NCBI GenBank assembly: GCA_040349255.1
Contig: JBEQUE010000206.1
Span: 1-64,000, forward strand
Source of the DNA: DATMER01 sp040349255
Lineage (GTDB): Bacteria > Acidobacteriota > Thermoanaerobaculia > Multivoradales > UBA5704
Direction of reading: 5' to 3'
DNA: 64,000 nucleotides
A program made the position numbers and the translations under genes. Positions 43,378 to 52,800 of the stretch are shown here, piece by piece. Within the stretch, counting starts at the first letter, position 1. Every line of letters begins with the position of its first letter. The notes beneath the pieces were generated by a model, which worked only from the letters and a program-made list of their open reading frames with translations, was not told the origin of the DNA and made no database searches.

Positions 43378-45276
43378 ATGAACGGCATCCGCTGGACGCA
43401 CCGGTTCCGGTACGGATTCGACAACCTCATGTCGCGCGGGACCCCGGCCCTGATCGGGCTGCTGGCCCTCTGCTCCCTCGGCCTGATCATGGTCGCCGCC
43501 CTGGTCATGGTGATCCTGCGCATCGTGCCCGGAGGCGCCGAAGGCCCGCCGGGCTTCGGCGAGAGCATGTGGCTGAGCCTCATGCGCACACTCGACTCCG
43601 GCACCATGGGCGGGGACGAGGGGCTCGGCTTCCGCTGGACGATGCTGTTCGTGACCCTCGGCGGCATCTTCATCGTCAGCGCGCTCATCGGCGTGCTCAA
43701 CAGCGGCCTCGAAGGCAAGCTCGACGAGCTGCGCAAGGGCCGCTCGTTCGTCATCGAGAAGGACCACACGCTGATCCTCGGCTGGTCGCCGAAGATCTTC
43801 ACCGTCCTTTCCGAGCTGGTGCTCGCCAACGAGAACCGGCACAAGCCGCGCATCGTCGTCCTGGCCGACAAGGACAAGATCGAGATGGAGGACGAGATCC
43901 GCGACGAGATCGGCGACAGCGGCAAGACGAAGATCATCTGCCGCACCGGCAGCCCGCTCAATCTCAACGACCTGGAGATCGTCAACCCGCACGAGGCGCG
44001 GTCGATCGTCGTGCTGGCGCCGGAGAGCGAGGACCCCGACCCGGAGGTCATCAAGACGATCCTGGCGATCACCAACAACCCGAACCGGCGCGAGGGGGCC
44101 TACCACATCGTGGCCGAGATCGCCGAGCCGCGCAACGTCGAGGTCGCGAAGATGGTCGGCAAGGACGAGGCGGAGCTGGTCGTCACCGGCGACCTGATCC
44201 CGCGCATCATCGTCCAGACCTCGCGGCAGTCGGGCCTCTCCGTGGTCTACACCGAGTTGCTCGACTTCGGCGGCGACGAGGTCTACTTCCAGGAGGAGCC
44301 GAAGCTGGTCGGGAAGACCTTCGGCGATGCGCTGCTGGCCTACGAGGACTCCGCGATCATGGGCCTGCGCAAGCGGGACGGGGCCATCCTCCTCAACCCG
44401 CCGATGGACACGCCGATCGAGGACGGCGACAAGGTCATCGCGATCTCGGAGGACGACGACACCGTGCGCGTCTCCGACTCGGCGCCCCGGATCGACGAGC
44501 GGGCGATCCACGGCGCGCCGGCCACGGAGTCGCGCCCGGAGCGCACCCTGCTGCTGGGTTGGAACGAGCAGGGCTCGGCCATCGTGCACGAGCTGGACCG
44601 CTACGTGGCGCCCGGCTCCGAGCTCACCCTGGTGGCGGACGTCCCGGGCTTCGCCGGCCTCATCGAGCAGGAGTGCGGCGACCTGGAGCGCCAGAAGCTC
44701 ACCTGCCGCGAGGCGGACACCAAGGACCGCCGCGTCCTCGACGGCCTCGGCGTCGAGACCTTCGACCAGGTCATCCTGCTCTGCTATTCCGAGCAGCTCG
44801 ACGTCCAGGAGGCGGACGCCCGCACGCTGATCACCCTTCTCCATCTGCGCGACATGGCGGAGAAGGGGGGGCACGACTTCCGCATCGTCAGCGAGATGCT
44901 CGACGTGCGCAACCGCGAGCTGGCGGAGGTCACCCAGGCGGACGACTTCATCGTCAGCAACAAGCTCACCAGCCTGATGCTCTCGCAGATCTCGGAGAAC
45001 AAGGAGCTGAACGCGGTTTTCGCCGACGTGTTCGATCCGGACGGCTCGGAGATCTACCTGAAGCCGGCCGGCGACTACGTGAACCTCGGCGTCGCGGTGA
45101 GCTTCTACACCGTCACGGAGGCGGCCCGCCGCCGTGGCGAGGTGGCGATCGGCTACCGCCGGATGGCCGACGCCAAGAACGCCGAGAAGTCCTACGGCGT
45201 GGCCGTGAACCCGAAGAAGTCCGACACGGTCTCCTTCGGCAAGGAGGACCAGGTCATCGTGCTGGCGGAGGACTGA
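43378..45276 (+). CDS. CASTOR/POLLUX-like ion-channel protein with RCK domains
   Basis: The 632-residue protein follows AGGAGATCTGC. It has two membrane helices around residues 24-48 and 83-104. The pore-region residues between them lack a canonical TVGYG filter (MRTLDSGTMGGDEGLGF). Two cytoplasmic RCK/TrkA-like nucleotide-binding folds follow, beginning HTLILGWSPKIFTVLSEL and RTLLLGWNEQGSAIVHEL. This matches plant CASTOR/POLLUX and their bacterial relatives, which are Ca2+-gated or cation channels. The ligand is unknown. It is transcribed convergently with the ABC-2 permease. Confidence 0.85.
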   Translation: MNGIRWTHRFRYGFDNLMSRGTPALIGLLALCSLGLIMVAALVMVILRIVPGGAEGPPGFGESMWLSLMRTLDSGTMGGDEGLGFRWTMLFVTLGGIFIVSALIGVLNSGLEGKLDELRKGRSFVIEKDHTLILGWSPKIFTVLSELVLANENRHKPRIVVLADKDKIEMEDEIRDEIGDSGKTKIICRTGSPLNLNDLEIVNPHEARSIVVLAPESEDPDPEVIKTILAITNNPNRREGAYHIVAEIAEPRNVEVAKMVGKDEAELVVTGDLIPRIIVQTSRQSGLSVVYTELLDFGGDEVYFQEEPKLVGKTFGDALLAYEDSAIMGLRKRDGAILLNPPMDTPIEDGDKVIAISEDDDTVRVSDSAPRIDERAIHGAPATESRPERTLLLGWNEQGSAIVHELDRYVAPGSELTLVADVPGFAGLIEQECGDLERQKLTCREADTKDRRVLDGLGVETFDQVILLCYSEQLDVQEADARTLITLLHLRDMAEKGGHDFRIVSEMLDVRNRELAEVTQADDFIVSNKLTSLMLSQISENKELNAVFADVFDPDGSEIYLKPAGDYVNLGVAVSFYTVTEAARRRGEVAIGYRRMADAKNAEKSYGVAVNPKKSDTVSFGKEDQVIVLAED

Positions 45277-45279
45277 TCT

Positions 45280-46308
45280 CTACTTCCAGCGGAAGATCTT
45301 GAGCGCGATCGCGAAGCAGGCGATCCCCCAGGCCGCGAGAATCCCGAGCTGGGGCGCGATCTGGACGAGGCCGTGGCCTTCGTTCATCACGCCCCGCAGC
45401 GCGTCGTTGAGCGCGGTGAGCGGCAGCGCCCGGATCAGCGGCTGCAGGGCGTCCGGGAAGCGCTCGGCGGAGAAGAAGACGCCCGACAGCAGCCACATGG
45501 GCATCATCGTGAGGTTCGCGAGGCCGCTCGCGCCCTCGACGGTGCTCACCCGCGAGGAGATCAGCAGGCCGAGGCCGCAGAAGGACATGGCCCCGAGCAG
45601 GCAGAGCGCGAAGAACACGAGCGCCGAGCCGCGCATCGGCACGCCGAAGACGAGCCAGCCGAAGCCGGCGAGCAGCGCGATCTCGGGCACCAGGAAGATC
45701 ATCCGGCCGAGGATCTGCGACAGCAGGTAGTCGCTGCGCCGCATGGGGGTCGCGACCAGCCGCTTGAGCACCTTGCGGTTGCGCGCGTTGACGACCGAGA
45801 ACGCGAGGCTCCAGATGCCGGTGCCCATGAGGTTCATCCCGATCAGGCCCGGGATCAGGAAGTCGATGTAGCGCGCACCCTTTTCGGTGACCTTCTCGTC
45901 GCGGACCGGCATCCGGTCGGTGCGGCCGGCGGCGCGCTGGAGGGCGTCGTCCGCCTCCAGCCGCGCGATGCGCGAGTCGGGCCGGGTCTCGTCGAAGTGG
46001 AAGACGGCCGGCGGGCCGGGCTCGACGAGCAGCGAGATCCGGCCGGTGCGGAGCGCGTTGCGCCCTTCCTCGGCGGAGTACGGCCGCGGCAGCAGACCCG
46101 GAGAGCGCTGGAGCGCCGCGAGCGCCGCGTCGGCGCCCGGTCCGGACACGACGCCGATCGGGGTCCGGTCCGGCGGCTTCTCGCGGAAGGCGAAGCCGAG
46201 CACGAGCGCGAGCAGCAGCGGGAAGAGGAACACCCAGACGATGGCCTCGGGCTCGCGCAGGAAGTCCCGGACCTTGGTGGCGGTCAGCTCGCGCAGCGGG
46301 CTAGGCAT
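45280..46308 (-). CDS. ABC-2 type transporter permease
   Basis: The 342-residue permease has an N-terminal helix (IVWVFLFPLLLALVLGFAF), a large extracytoplasmic loop of ~150 residues and five or six C-terminal helices. The ABC-2 signature segment is VVNARNRKVLKRLVATPMRRSDYLLSQIL. I chose the ATG at 46308; a GTG 18 nt upstream is also possible. No ATPase is adjacent. The best partner is the ATPase gene at 55044-55982, same strand, with the RHS island lying between them. Confidence 0.9.
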   Translation of the reverse strand: MPSPLRELTATKVRDFLREPEAIVWVFLFPLLLALVLGFAFREKPPDRTPIGVVSGPGADAALAALQRSPGLLPRPYSAEEGRNALRTGRISLLVEPGPPAVFHFDETRPDSRIARLEADDALQRAAGRTDRMPVRDEKVTEKGARYIDFLIPGLIGMNLMGTGIWSLAFSVVNARNRKVLKRLVATPMRRSDYLLSQILGRMIFLVPEIALLAGFGWLVFGVPMRGSALVFFALCLLGAMSFCGLGLLISSRVSTVEGASGLANLTMMPMWLLSGVFFSAERFPDALQPLIRALPLTALNDALRGVMNEGHGLVQIAPQLGILAAWGIACFAIALKIFRWK

Positions 46309-46350
46309 CGGAGGCAAAGCTAACACACCTGCGGAATCCAGGCCGCCGGC

Positions 46351-46887
46351 TCAGTGCGTGTCCGCAGGTCTCTGCCTCGTGTACAGCGACTCGTAGTAGG
46401 AGCGGCCGTCCCGGACGAGGTGGATCCGGCCCGTGGCGGCCCAGCGGCGGAGCGTGGCCGAGACGCTCCGTGGCTCGATGCCCTGCTTCAGCTTCGCGCC
46501 CCAGCGCCGGTGGATCTCGGCGATGAGCGTCGACGCGCCGAAGACCTCGTCGGGTCCCTTGGTCTCGATCACGCGGCTCATCAACCGGCTCAACCAGCGC
46601 CACCCGCCCGTGGCGATGTCGTCGGACAGCGGGGCTGGAGCCGGAGCCGGCGGCTTGACGTCCACCAGCATCCCGCCGATGGATTCGGACGCGGCCTTGA
46701 AGGCTTCGTAACGCTCGACCGCCGTGCGGTGCTCGGCCTGGTGGGACGCCTTCTGCCCGGCGTGGAATGCCTGTCGCTCGGCATGGTGCGCCTCCTGGGC
46801 CGCGTGGAGCTCTTCCTGCTCCTTGTGGTACGCGATCTTCGACTCCAACTGCGCGAGCGCCTCGGCGATGGACACGTTCGAGCCCAT
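46351..46887 (-). CDS. Hypothetical protein: His/Glu-rich coiled coil plus winged-helix-like C-terminus
   Basis: The 178-residue protein has an N-terminal coiled coil (SIAEALAQLESKIAYHKEQEELHAAQEAHHAERQAFHAGQ) with many histidines. A Pro-Ala linker of ~10 residues leads to a basic C-terminal domain, IEPRSVSATLRRWAATGRIHLVRDGRSYYESLYTR, which looks like a small winged helix. It could bind DNA, but this is by pattern only. The 21-bp repeat array begins immediately upstream of its ATG. Confidence 0.55.
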   Translation of the reverse strand: MGSNVSIAEALAQLESKIAYHKEQEELHAAQEAHHAERQAFHAGQKASHQAEHRTAVERYEAFKAASESIGGMLVDVKPPAPAPAPLSDDIATGGWRWLSRLMSRVIETKGPDEVFGASTLIAEIHRRWGAKLKQGIEPRSVSATLRRWAATGRIHLVRDGRSYYESLYTRQRPADTH

Positions 46888-47420
46888 TCCAGATCCCTCT
46901 ACGTTGAAGAGCGATGAGTTTCGAGCCCTGATCCTACCGGATGCGAGGCCCAGTGTCTATCCTACGTTGAAGAAAGCGCAGGCATTTCAACGTATAGAGG
47001 TGTCATTTCAGCGAGCTTCGTGCTCTTCGTTGCGAAGTGTTCCCGCACTGCCGCGAGACCGAGATTGTACGTAGAGAGATAGTCTGTATTTTCCGCGTAG
47101 AGTGTCTAATATGTAGAGGATAAGATAATCATTGCGACGCATGGCGGCTAGCACGTCGAAAAATAAGCCGTCAGCATCGAAGTGTCGGAGTCGGTCGTTG
47201 AAGAATAAGCTTCCTGCGTGGAGGATATTGCGAGACTTTCCATGTGCGAGCATTATCGTTCAACGTAGAGGAGACGCATTTCAATGTTCTTGTTTGTTTG
47301 TATTGAGGATTTGGTAGTAATTTCAACGTAAAGGTCGTAATCTTCCATGCTGCTTGGATTGATTTCAACGTAACGCAGGTCCTTTGCGACGTTGTGAGGC
47401 GAGCTGCTGACGTGCAACGG
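46888..47420. repeat. Degenerate 21-bp tandem repeat array, AT-rich, about 24 units
   Basis: The 533-bp gap has a strict 21-bp period. TTTCAACGTA-type junctions place CGTA at 46991, 47264, 47327 and 47369, which are 13, 3 and 2 whole periods apart. Related junctions (CGTTG/AAGA) occur at 46906/46907, 46969/46970 and 47200/47201, in the same phase. Units approximate CGTAGAGGTNGTAATTTCAA plus one base, ending in TTCAA, TTCCA, TTGCGA or CGTTG. The region is clearly more AT-rich than its surroundings. I see no gene, promoter pair or mobile-element ends in it. Confidence 0.8.
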
Positions 47421-49808
47421 TTACAGGAAGTACCCGTTCACGTCCACGATCACATCGACGTTCCCCGACGCTCCATTCTGCACCGCCAGCGTGCCGAGGC
47501 CGTCCGTCGACAGCTTGATCAACGCGTTGTTGGCGCGCGTCTGGCCGGCCGAGAAGTTGAGGCTGCTCGTCCCCATGGGGATGGCGTTGCCGGGGTAGAG
47601 GCTGAGGAAGCCCGAAACCGTCGGGGCAGGGACGGTGATGTTGACCGAGAGCGACTTCGCCCCGGCCGGGATGCCGCAGCTCCCGATGGCGGTGAAGACG
47701 CGCAGGGTCCCGGCGCCGAGCGAAGGCCCGCCCAGGGGGGCGTTGGGATTTCGGGTATCGACCAGTCGGCAGGGGATGACCGTGTAGAAGGAGAGCGCCT
47801 CCGAAGGGGGATCGTAGAAATAGCTGTCGCTCAAAGTTCCGCTTCGGTTGTCCGGGTTGGTCACCGAGACGCTGACCGTCCCCGTGGCATGCGCCCCGGT
47901 GGTCGCCTTGATCGTGTTGCCGGCGACCGAGACGACGGTCGCGGGGACGTCACCGATCGACACCGTCGCCCCGCTCTGGAAGTCGCCCCCGGTGATGACG
48001 ATTGGCGTGCCCCCGTGCGTCGTGCCGCTCCGCGGGGAGATCGAGATCACGATCGGCGCCGCGTGGAGCGTCAGGGTGGCGGTGCCGGTCGCGGTGCCCA
48101 TCGGATCGAACACGATCCGATAGGTCCCGCTGACGGGAAGGGCCGGCAGATCGATGAAGCCCGTCGCGCACTCCACAAATCTGAAGAATTCAGACCCGTC
48201 AGGTTGGAGAATCGAGAAGTATCCGCAGTCGCCGCCGGCGATTCCGACACTGATGTCGAGGGAAATACGCTGTCCGGCGGAGCCGGCAAACGTCAAGACG
48301 GCATTCTGCCCCGGGATGGTCGTTGTCACCGTGACCGGTGGGCCGCCCGGAACGATGCCTGCCGTCGCATCTGGCGGTACGTTGTAGAGCGTCAGGGTGA
48401 CGGCGCCTGTAGCGGCGCCGTATGGATCGAAGGTGATCCGATAGGTGCCGCTGACGGGAAGGACTTGCAGATCGATGAATCCTGACGCGCATTGTATTGC
48501 CGCGCCGACGAGAGCGGACCCGTCAGGCCGGAGTATCGACAAGTATCCGCAGCTGCCACCGACGGTTCCGACGCTGATGCCGAGGGAGATACGCTGCCCG
48601 GCGGAGCCAGCAAACGTCACAGCGAGATTCTGCCCCGGGGTGGCCGTTGTCACCGTGACCGGTGAGCCGCCCGGAACGATGCCGGCCGTCGCATCAGGCG
48701 GTACGTTGTAGAGCGTCAGGGTGGCGGTGCCGGTTTCCGTCAGGCTTGGATCGAAGGTGATCAGATAGGTGCCGCTGACAGGGAGGACCTGCCGGTCGAT
48801 GAATCCCGTGCAGACGAAAGTCGAGTCCACGAGATAGGGCCCGTCCGGCCGGCGAATCGACATGGAAGGGCAGTAGTAAAAGCCGCTATCAAGGCCGACG
48901 CCCAGAGAGATCCGCTGTCCGGCGGAGCCGCTGAAGGCGACCAGCCCTATCTTGTTGGCCTGAGAAACCGTCAGGCTGCGAGTCTCCCCAATCGCCATCC
49001 TGCCGGTCACCGCGACATCGGCGGCCGTGTACGGAGATGGGGATACGAAGAAGTCGCCGGTGCTGGTGGCCCGCCCATTGGGGGTCGAGACCGTGATGGG
49101 GCCGGACGTCGTGGTCGACGAAACGACGACACCGAGGCTTGTCGCGGTCGCCGAGCTGGCAACACCAAGATTTCCATTGAAAGAGACTCTGTTGTTGCCG
49201 GCCGCCGGCTCGAAGTTCGTGCCCGTGATCGTCACGGTGCTCCCAACCGTGCCGATCGTGGGTGTGAAGCCGCTGATGGATGGCGCATTGTTCGGCCCGA
49301 CCGTGAACGAGGTGGCGGTGACCGCGCTCCCAGTTGGTGACGTGACGCGAATCGGACCAGTCGTGGCTGCGCCTGGCACCACCACCACCAACTGATTCGG
49401 TGCTGCGGTCACCACGGCCGCAGGCGCGCCGTTGAAGGTCACGGCGTTCTGAGCCGCAGTCGCACTGAATCCAGCCCCCAGGATGGTCACGTTCGTGCCG
49501 ACGGGGCCCGATTTCGGGCTGAACGCCAGAATCGACACGGCTGCGCTTCCACGCGCGATCGACAGGATGTTGCCGACGGCATCGTACGTATACGTAGCCG
49601 TATTGCCCGCGGCGTCTGCCATACCGATGAGCCGGCCGGCCTCGTCGTACGCGAAGACGAAATTGGTCGTCTCGGCTGAAACGCCCGTCACTGAGGGTGC
49701 GGCGTATGGCTGCGCCCTGAGGATGCTTGCAGGCCCGAGCACCAATAGCGCGATGACGACGCGATAGAAGCCTGGAAAGCTCAACAACCGATGCACCATG
49801 GGCACCAC
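47421..49808 (-). CDS. Exported multidomain surface protein: YD pair, IPT/TIG domains, PPC repeats, VDTR C-terminal domain
   Basis: The 795-residue product starts with a signal peptide (FYRVVIALLVLGPASILRAQ). It has one short YD-type segment (FAYDEAGRLIGMADAAGNTATYTYDAVGNILSIARG) and two or more IPT/TIG domains (SPKSGPVGTNVTILGAGF, FTPTIGTVGSTVTITGTNF). Then come three or four pre-peptidase C-like beta repeats with FAGSAGQRISLGISVG and SGTYRITFDP, another IPT domain, and a C-terminal domain starting CRLVDTRNPNAPLGG. It lies directly downstream of the RHS gene and shares its YD theme. It is probably a cell-surface or adhesion protein. Confidence 0.8.
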   Translation of the reverse strand: MVPMVHRLLSFPGFYRVVIALLVLGPASILRAQPYAAPSVTGVSAETTNFVFAYDEAGRLIGMADAAGNTATYTYDAVGNILSIARGSAAVSILAFSPKSGPVGTNVTILGAGFSATAAQNAVTFNGAPAAVVTAAPNQLVVVVPGAATTGPIRVTSPTGSAVTATSFTVGPNNAPSISGFTPTIGTVGSTVTITGTNFEPAAGNNRVSFNGNLGVASSATATSLGVVVSSTTTSGPITVSTPNGRATSTGDFFVSPSPYTAADVAVTGRMAIGETRSLTVSQANKIGLVAFSGSAGQRISLGVGLDSGFYYCPSMSIRRPDGPYLVDSTFVCTGFIDRQVLPVSGTYLITFDPSLTETGTATLTLYNVPPDATAGIVPGGSPVTVTTATPGQNLAVTFAGSAGQRISLGISVGTVGGSCGYLSILRPDGSALVGAAIQCASGFIDLQVLPVSGTYRITFDPYGAATGAVTLTLYNVPPDATAGIVPGGPPVTVTTTIPGQNAVLTFAGSAGQRISLDISVGIAGGDCGYFSILQPDGSEFFRFVECATGFIDLPALPVSGTYRIVFDPMGTATGTATLTLHAAPIVISISPRSGTTHGGTPIVITGGDFQSGATVSIGDVPATVVSVAGNTIKATTGAHATGTVSVSVTNPDNRSGTLSDSYFYDPPSEALSFYTVIPCRLVDTRNPNAPLGGPSLGAGTLRVFTAIGSCGIPAGAKSLSVNITVPAPTVSGFLSLYPGNAIPMGTSSLNFSAGQTRANNALIKLSTDGLGTLAVQNGASGNVDVIVDVNGYFL

Positions 49809-49866
49809 CATTAGCCGTTGAAAGTCAGAATCTCCCCGAAGGGAAGACATCGCCGCGACCACGCTT

Positions 49867-52800
49867 TCAGTGGCGGCGACCAGCACCAAGCGCCCGCCGA
49901 GCGAAATCCCTACAAGTATTTGAGTTCCACGGGAGCCAGCTATAGGGTGGTCTCTTGTCGTTGTGCATCAGCCGTTCCGCGTAGTCATAGACCTTCTTCT
50001 CATCGATGTCCTTCTCGCAAGTCAGCTCCGCAGTCGTTCCGTGGCCGGCCTTCCGGGACAGGTCTTCCAGAAGGTTATCGAGGGACTCGGGCGTCGGATT
50101 TCCGTGCTGATCGAGAGTCAGATCACTGACGAACCGCCGCTCCACGGAGCCGTAGTCTGATCCAAAGCGACCGTATTCGTAATAGCGGGTGGCTCCGGTT
50201 CGATTGTCATATCCAAGGGCTCCCGCATGACCGGGGGTCGACGTGGTCTTCCAGTCAGTGTAGGGTATGGTAATGGGATAGTCAGGAAAGTCGATGAAGC
50301 AACCGGCGAGGCCAAGCGGATCGATAAGCATCAATGGATTGCCACCGACATAGGCATAAGGATTGGTGCCCCCCTCCACCCCGATCGGATCTTCGCTGAT
50401 GAACCGCCCGAAGACCGGACTGTAGTACCGGGCCCGGTAGTAGTAGAGGCCAGTGCCATCGTTCTCGCGTCCCGCATATTGGAGCGGATTGCTGCTCGCG
50501 TCGCCGGTCGACGTCGTGGCACCGTACGGAGTGTAGGTATATTGCGTCCTTGAAATGCCTGCGTCGTCGACCAGGGCCAGCGCGCTGCCCAGGGCATCCT
50601 TCAGGAAGGTGCGGGCACCCGCCGCGTCAGTTCGCCGGAAGATCTCGTCGAGCCCGAAACCGCCGAGGATCGTCGCCTTGACGGATGTACCGGTGAGCTC
50701 CTGGCTGATGTTCGCTCCGTCATAGAGGAACCTCGTCATCGAGCCCGATACCGTGACGCTGCTGCGGCGCCCGAACGCGTCATACCCGAAGCTCGTGGGC
50801 GCCGCTCCTGAGATCGACTGCAACCTGTTGCGCGAATCCCAGGTGTAAGTCCGGCTGCCGTCGCTCGTGAGGTTGCCCTTGGCATCGTAGGCCAGCGCTG
50901 TTCCACTCCAAGCGGTCAACCGGTTCGCCGCATTGTACGTCGCACTGGTCACGGCGGCTGGCATGTTGCGCCGCGCAAGGCTCCCGCTCTCCCGGATGCG
51001 TCGGCCCGCCGCGTCGTACTGGTATGCGAGATCGCCCAGCGTCAAGCCGGCCCGCGTGTACACGATCCCGGTGATCTGCCCTGCGTCGTCGTACGTGTAG
51101 GAGGTGGAGATCCCACCCGGAAGGCTCAGCGTCGTTCGCCGACCCATGGCGTCGTACGCGAAGCCCACCGAGTCGGTGCCTCTGGTGATTCCGGTGAGCC
51201 GGTCGGCATCGTCATAGGCGTAGGTGACATCAGGCTGGCCGGGGATGCTGAGCCGCGTGCGGCGCCCGGCGGCATCGTAGATGTAGGCCACGCTACCTCG
51301 CGGGCTGGTTTCCGAGGTGAGGCGATCCAAAGTGTCGTACCCATGCGTGATCGTGCCGTCCTGGGTGTCGACGGCCTGGGTCAAGCGGTTGCCCGCGTCC
51401 CACGTATATGTCACCGTCGCGTCCGGCGGTGTCAGGGCCGCACCCACTGTCGCGCGCCCAAACTCGGCCGTCTTCGGACGATCGAGCGCATCGTAGGTGA
51501 AGGTGCTGATCTTGCCGGTGCGTTCGGTGGCCTGGGTCAGGTTGTCCATCCCGTCATAAGCAAAGCTGTCCGTCTTGAGCAACGGGTCGGTGACGGCCGT
51601 CAACCGATCCTTGGCGTCATAGGCGAACCTCGTCACGCCTCCTTTGGCGTCCGTGATCTGCGTCAGATTGCTGTTCGAATCATAGACGTAGCTGGTGACA
51701 GCGCCCAAGGGGTCGGTGATTTTCGTGAGCCGATCCAGGCGGTCGTAATCGTAACGATACCGGTTGCCCAGCGGATCGGTAAGGGCCAGAAGCCGTCCCG
51801 CGGAATCGGTGTACATCGACACGATGCGCCCGAGGGGATCCGTGGTCGAGAGCAGGTCCCCACCTTCGTAGGCGAACTGGGTGATCTTCCCCAGGGCACT
51901 GGTCGCCGCCGCCACTCTTCCTGCCGCGGTATAGGAGAACCGGGCGATGTTGCCCAAGGCGTCTTCGATCTCCGTGAGTTGGCCCAGCGAATCGTAGCGG
52001 AGCTTCTGAACGTGCCCGAGGGCGTCGGTGGCCGACGTGAGCTGGTTGAATGAAGATTCGTAGGTGAAGGTCGCCGTGCTCGCGCTCGGCGTGCCGGCGA
52101 GCCGGGTGACGCTCGTCACATTGCCGCGGGCGTCGTACGAGAAAGCCGTGCGCCGGCCGAGCGCATCGGTGACCGCCGTGATCAGGTTGGTCGCCGCGGC
52201 GCGCTCGAACGTCGTCGTCTGCTGCTCCGGCTTGCCCAACGCGCGCGTCTCGTCGATCACGAATCCACCAGCATTGAACGTGAGCCGCCGCACATTTCCG
52301 CGCGGGTCGGTGATGTCCGTCCGAGTCACACGGGTGCCGTCGAGCGTATAGGCAAACTGGTAGATGCCTCCATCAGCGAGCGTCTGCCTCGTCACGCGGC
52401 CGTTGGCGTCGTATACATTGGTGACCATTACGGCGCCGGTCGGCTTCTTTACGGTGGTCATGCGGTGCGCTGCGTCGTAGCCATACTCTTCGATGCCGCC
52501 CTCCGGATCGGTGACTTTCCACAGACGGCCCGAGGCGTCGTACTGATAGGTGACCACGCGGCCGGCGTTGTCGCGGGCTTCCGTGATCCTGTTGGCGGTG
52601 CCGTAGGTGAAATCGATCGATCGCCCGTCGGGCGAGGCTACCCGGGTGAGGTTACGATTCGCGTCGCGCAGAAGCGTGAGCTGGTTGCCCCAGCGATCCC
52701 GATACTCGATCATCGCGGCGGCTCTGGCGCTCGTGCAACCTCCACAGTCGGGGAAGTACATCTCGACACCGTTCTTCATGCGCAGACGCCACCGCCCCTC

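Noticed and set aside
46888..47420. CRISPR array
   Set aside because: There are no conserved repeats separated by unique spacers and no cas genes. The units are contiguous and degenerate.
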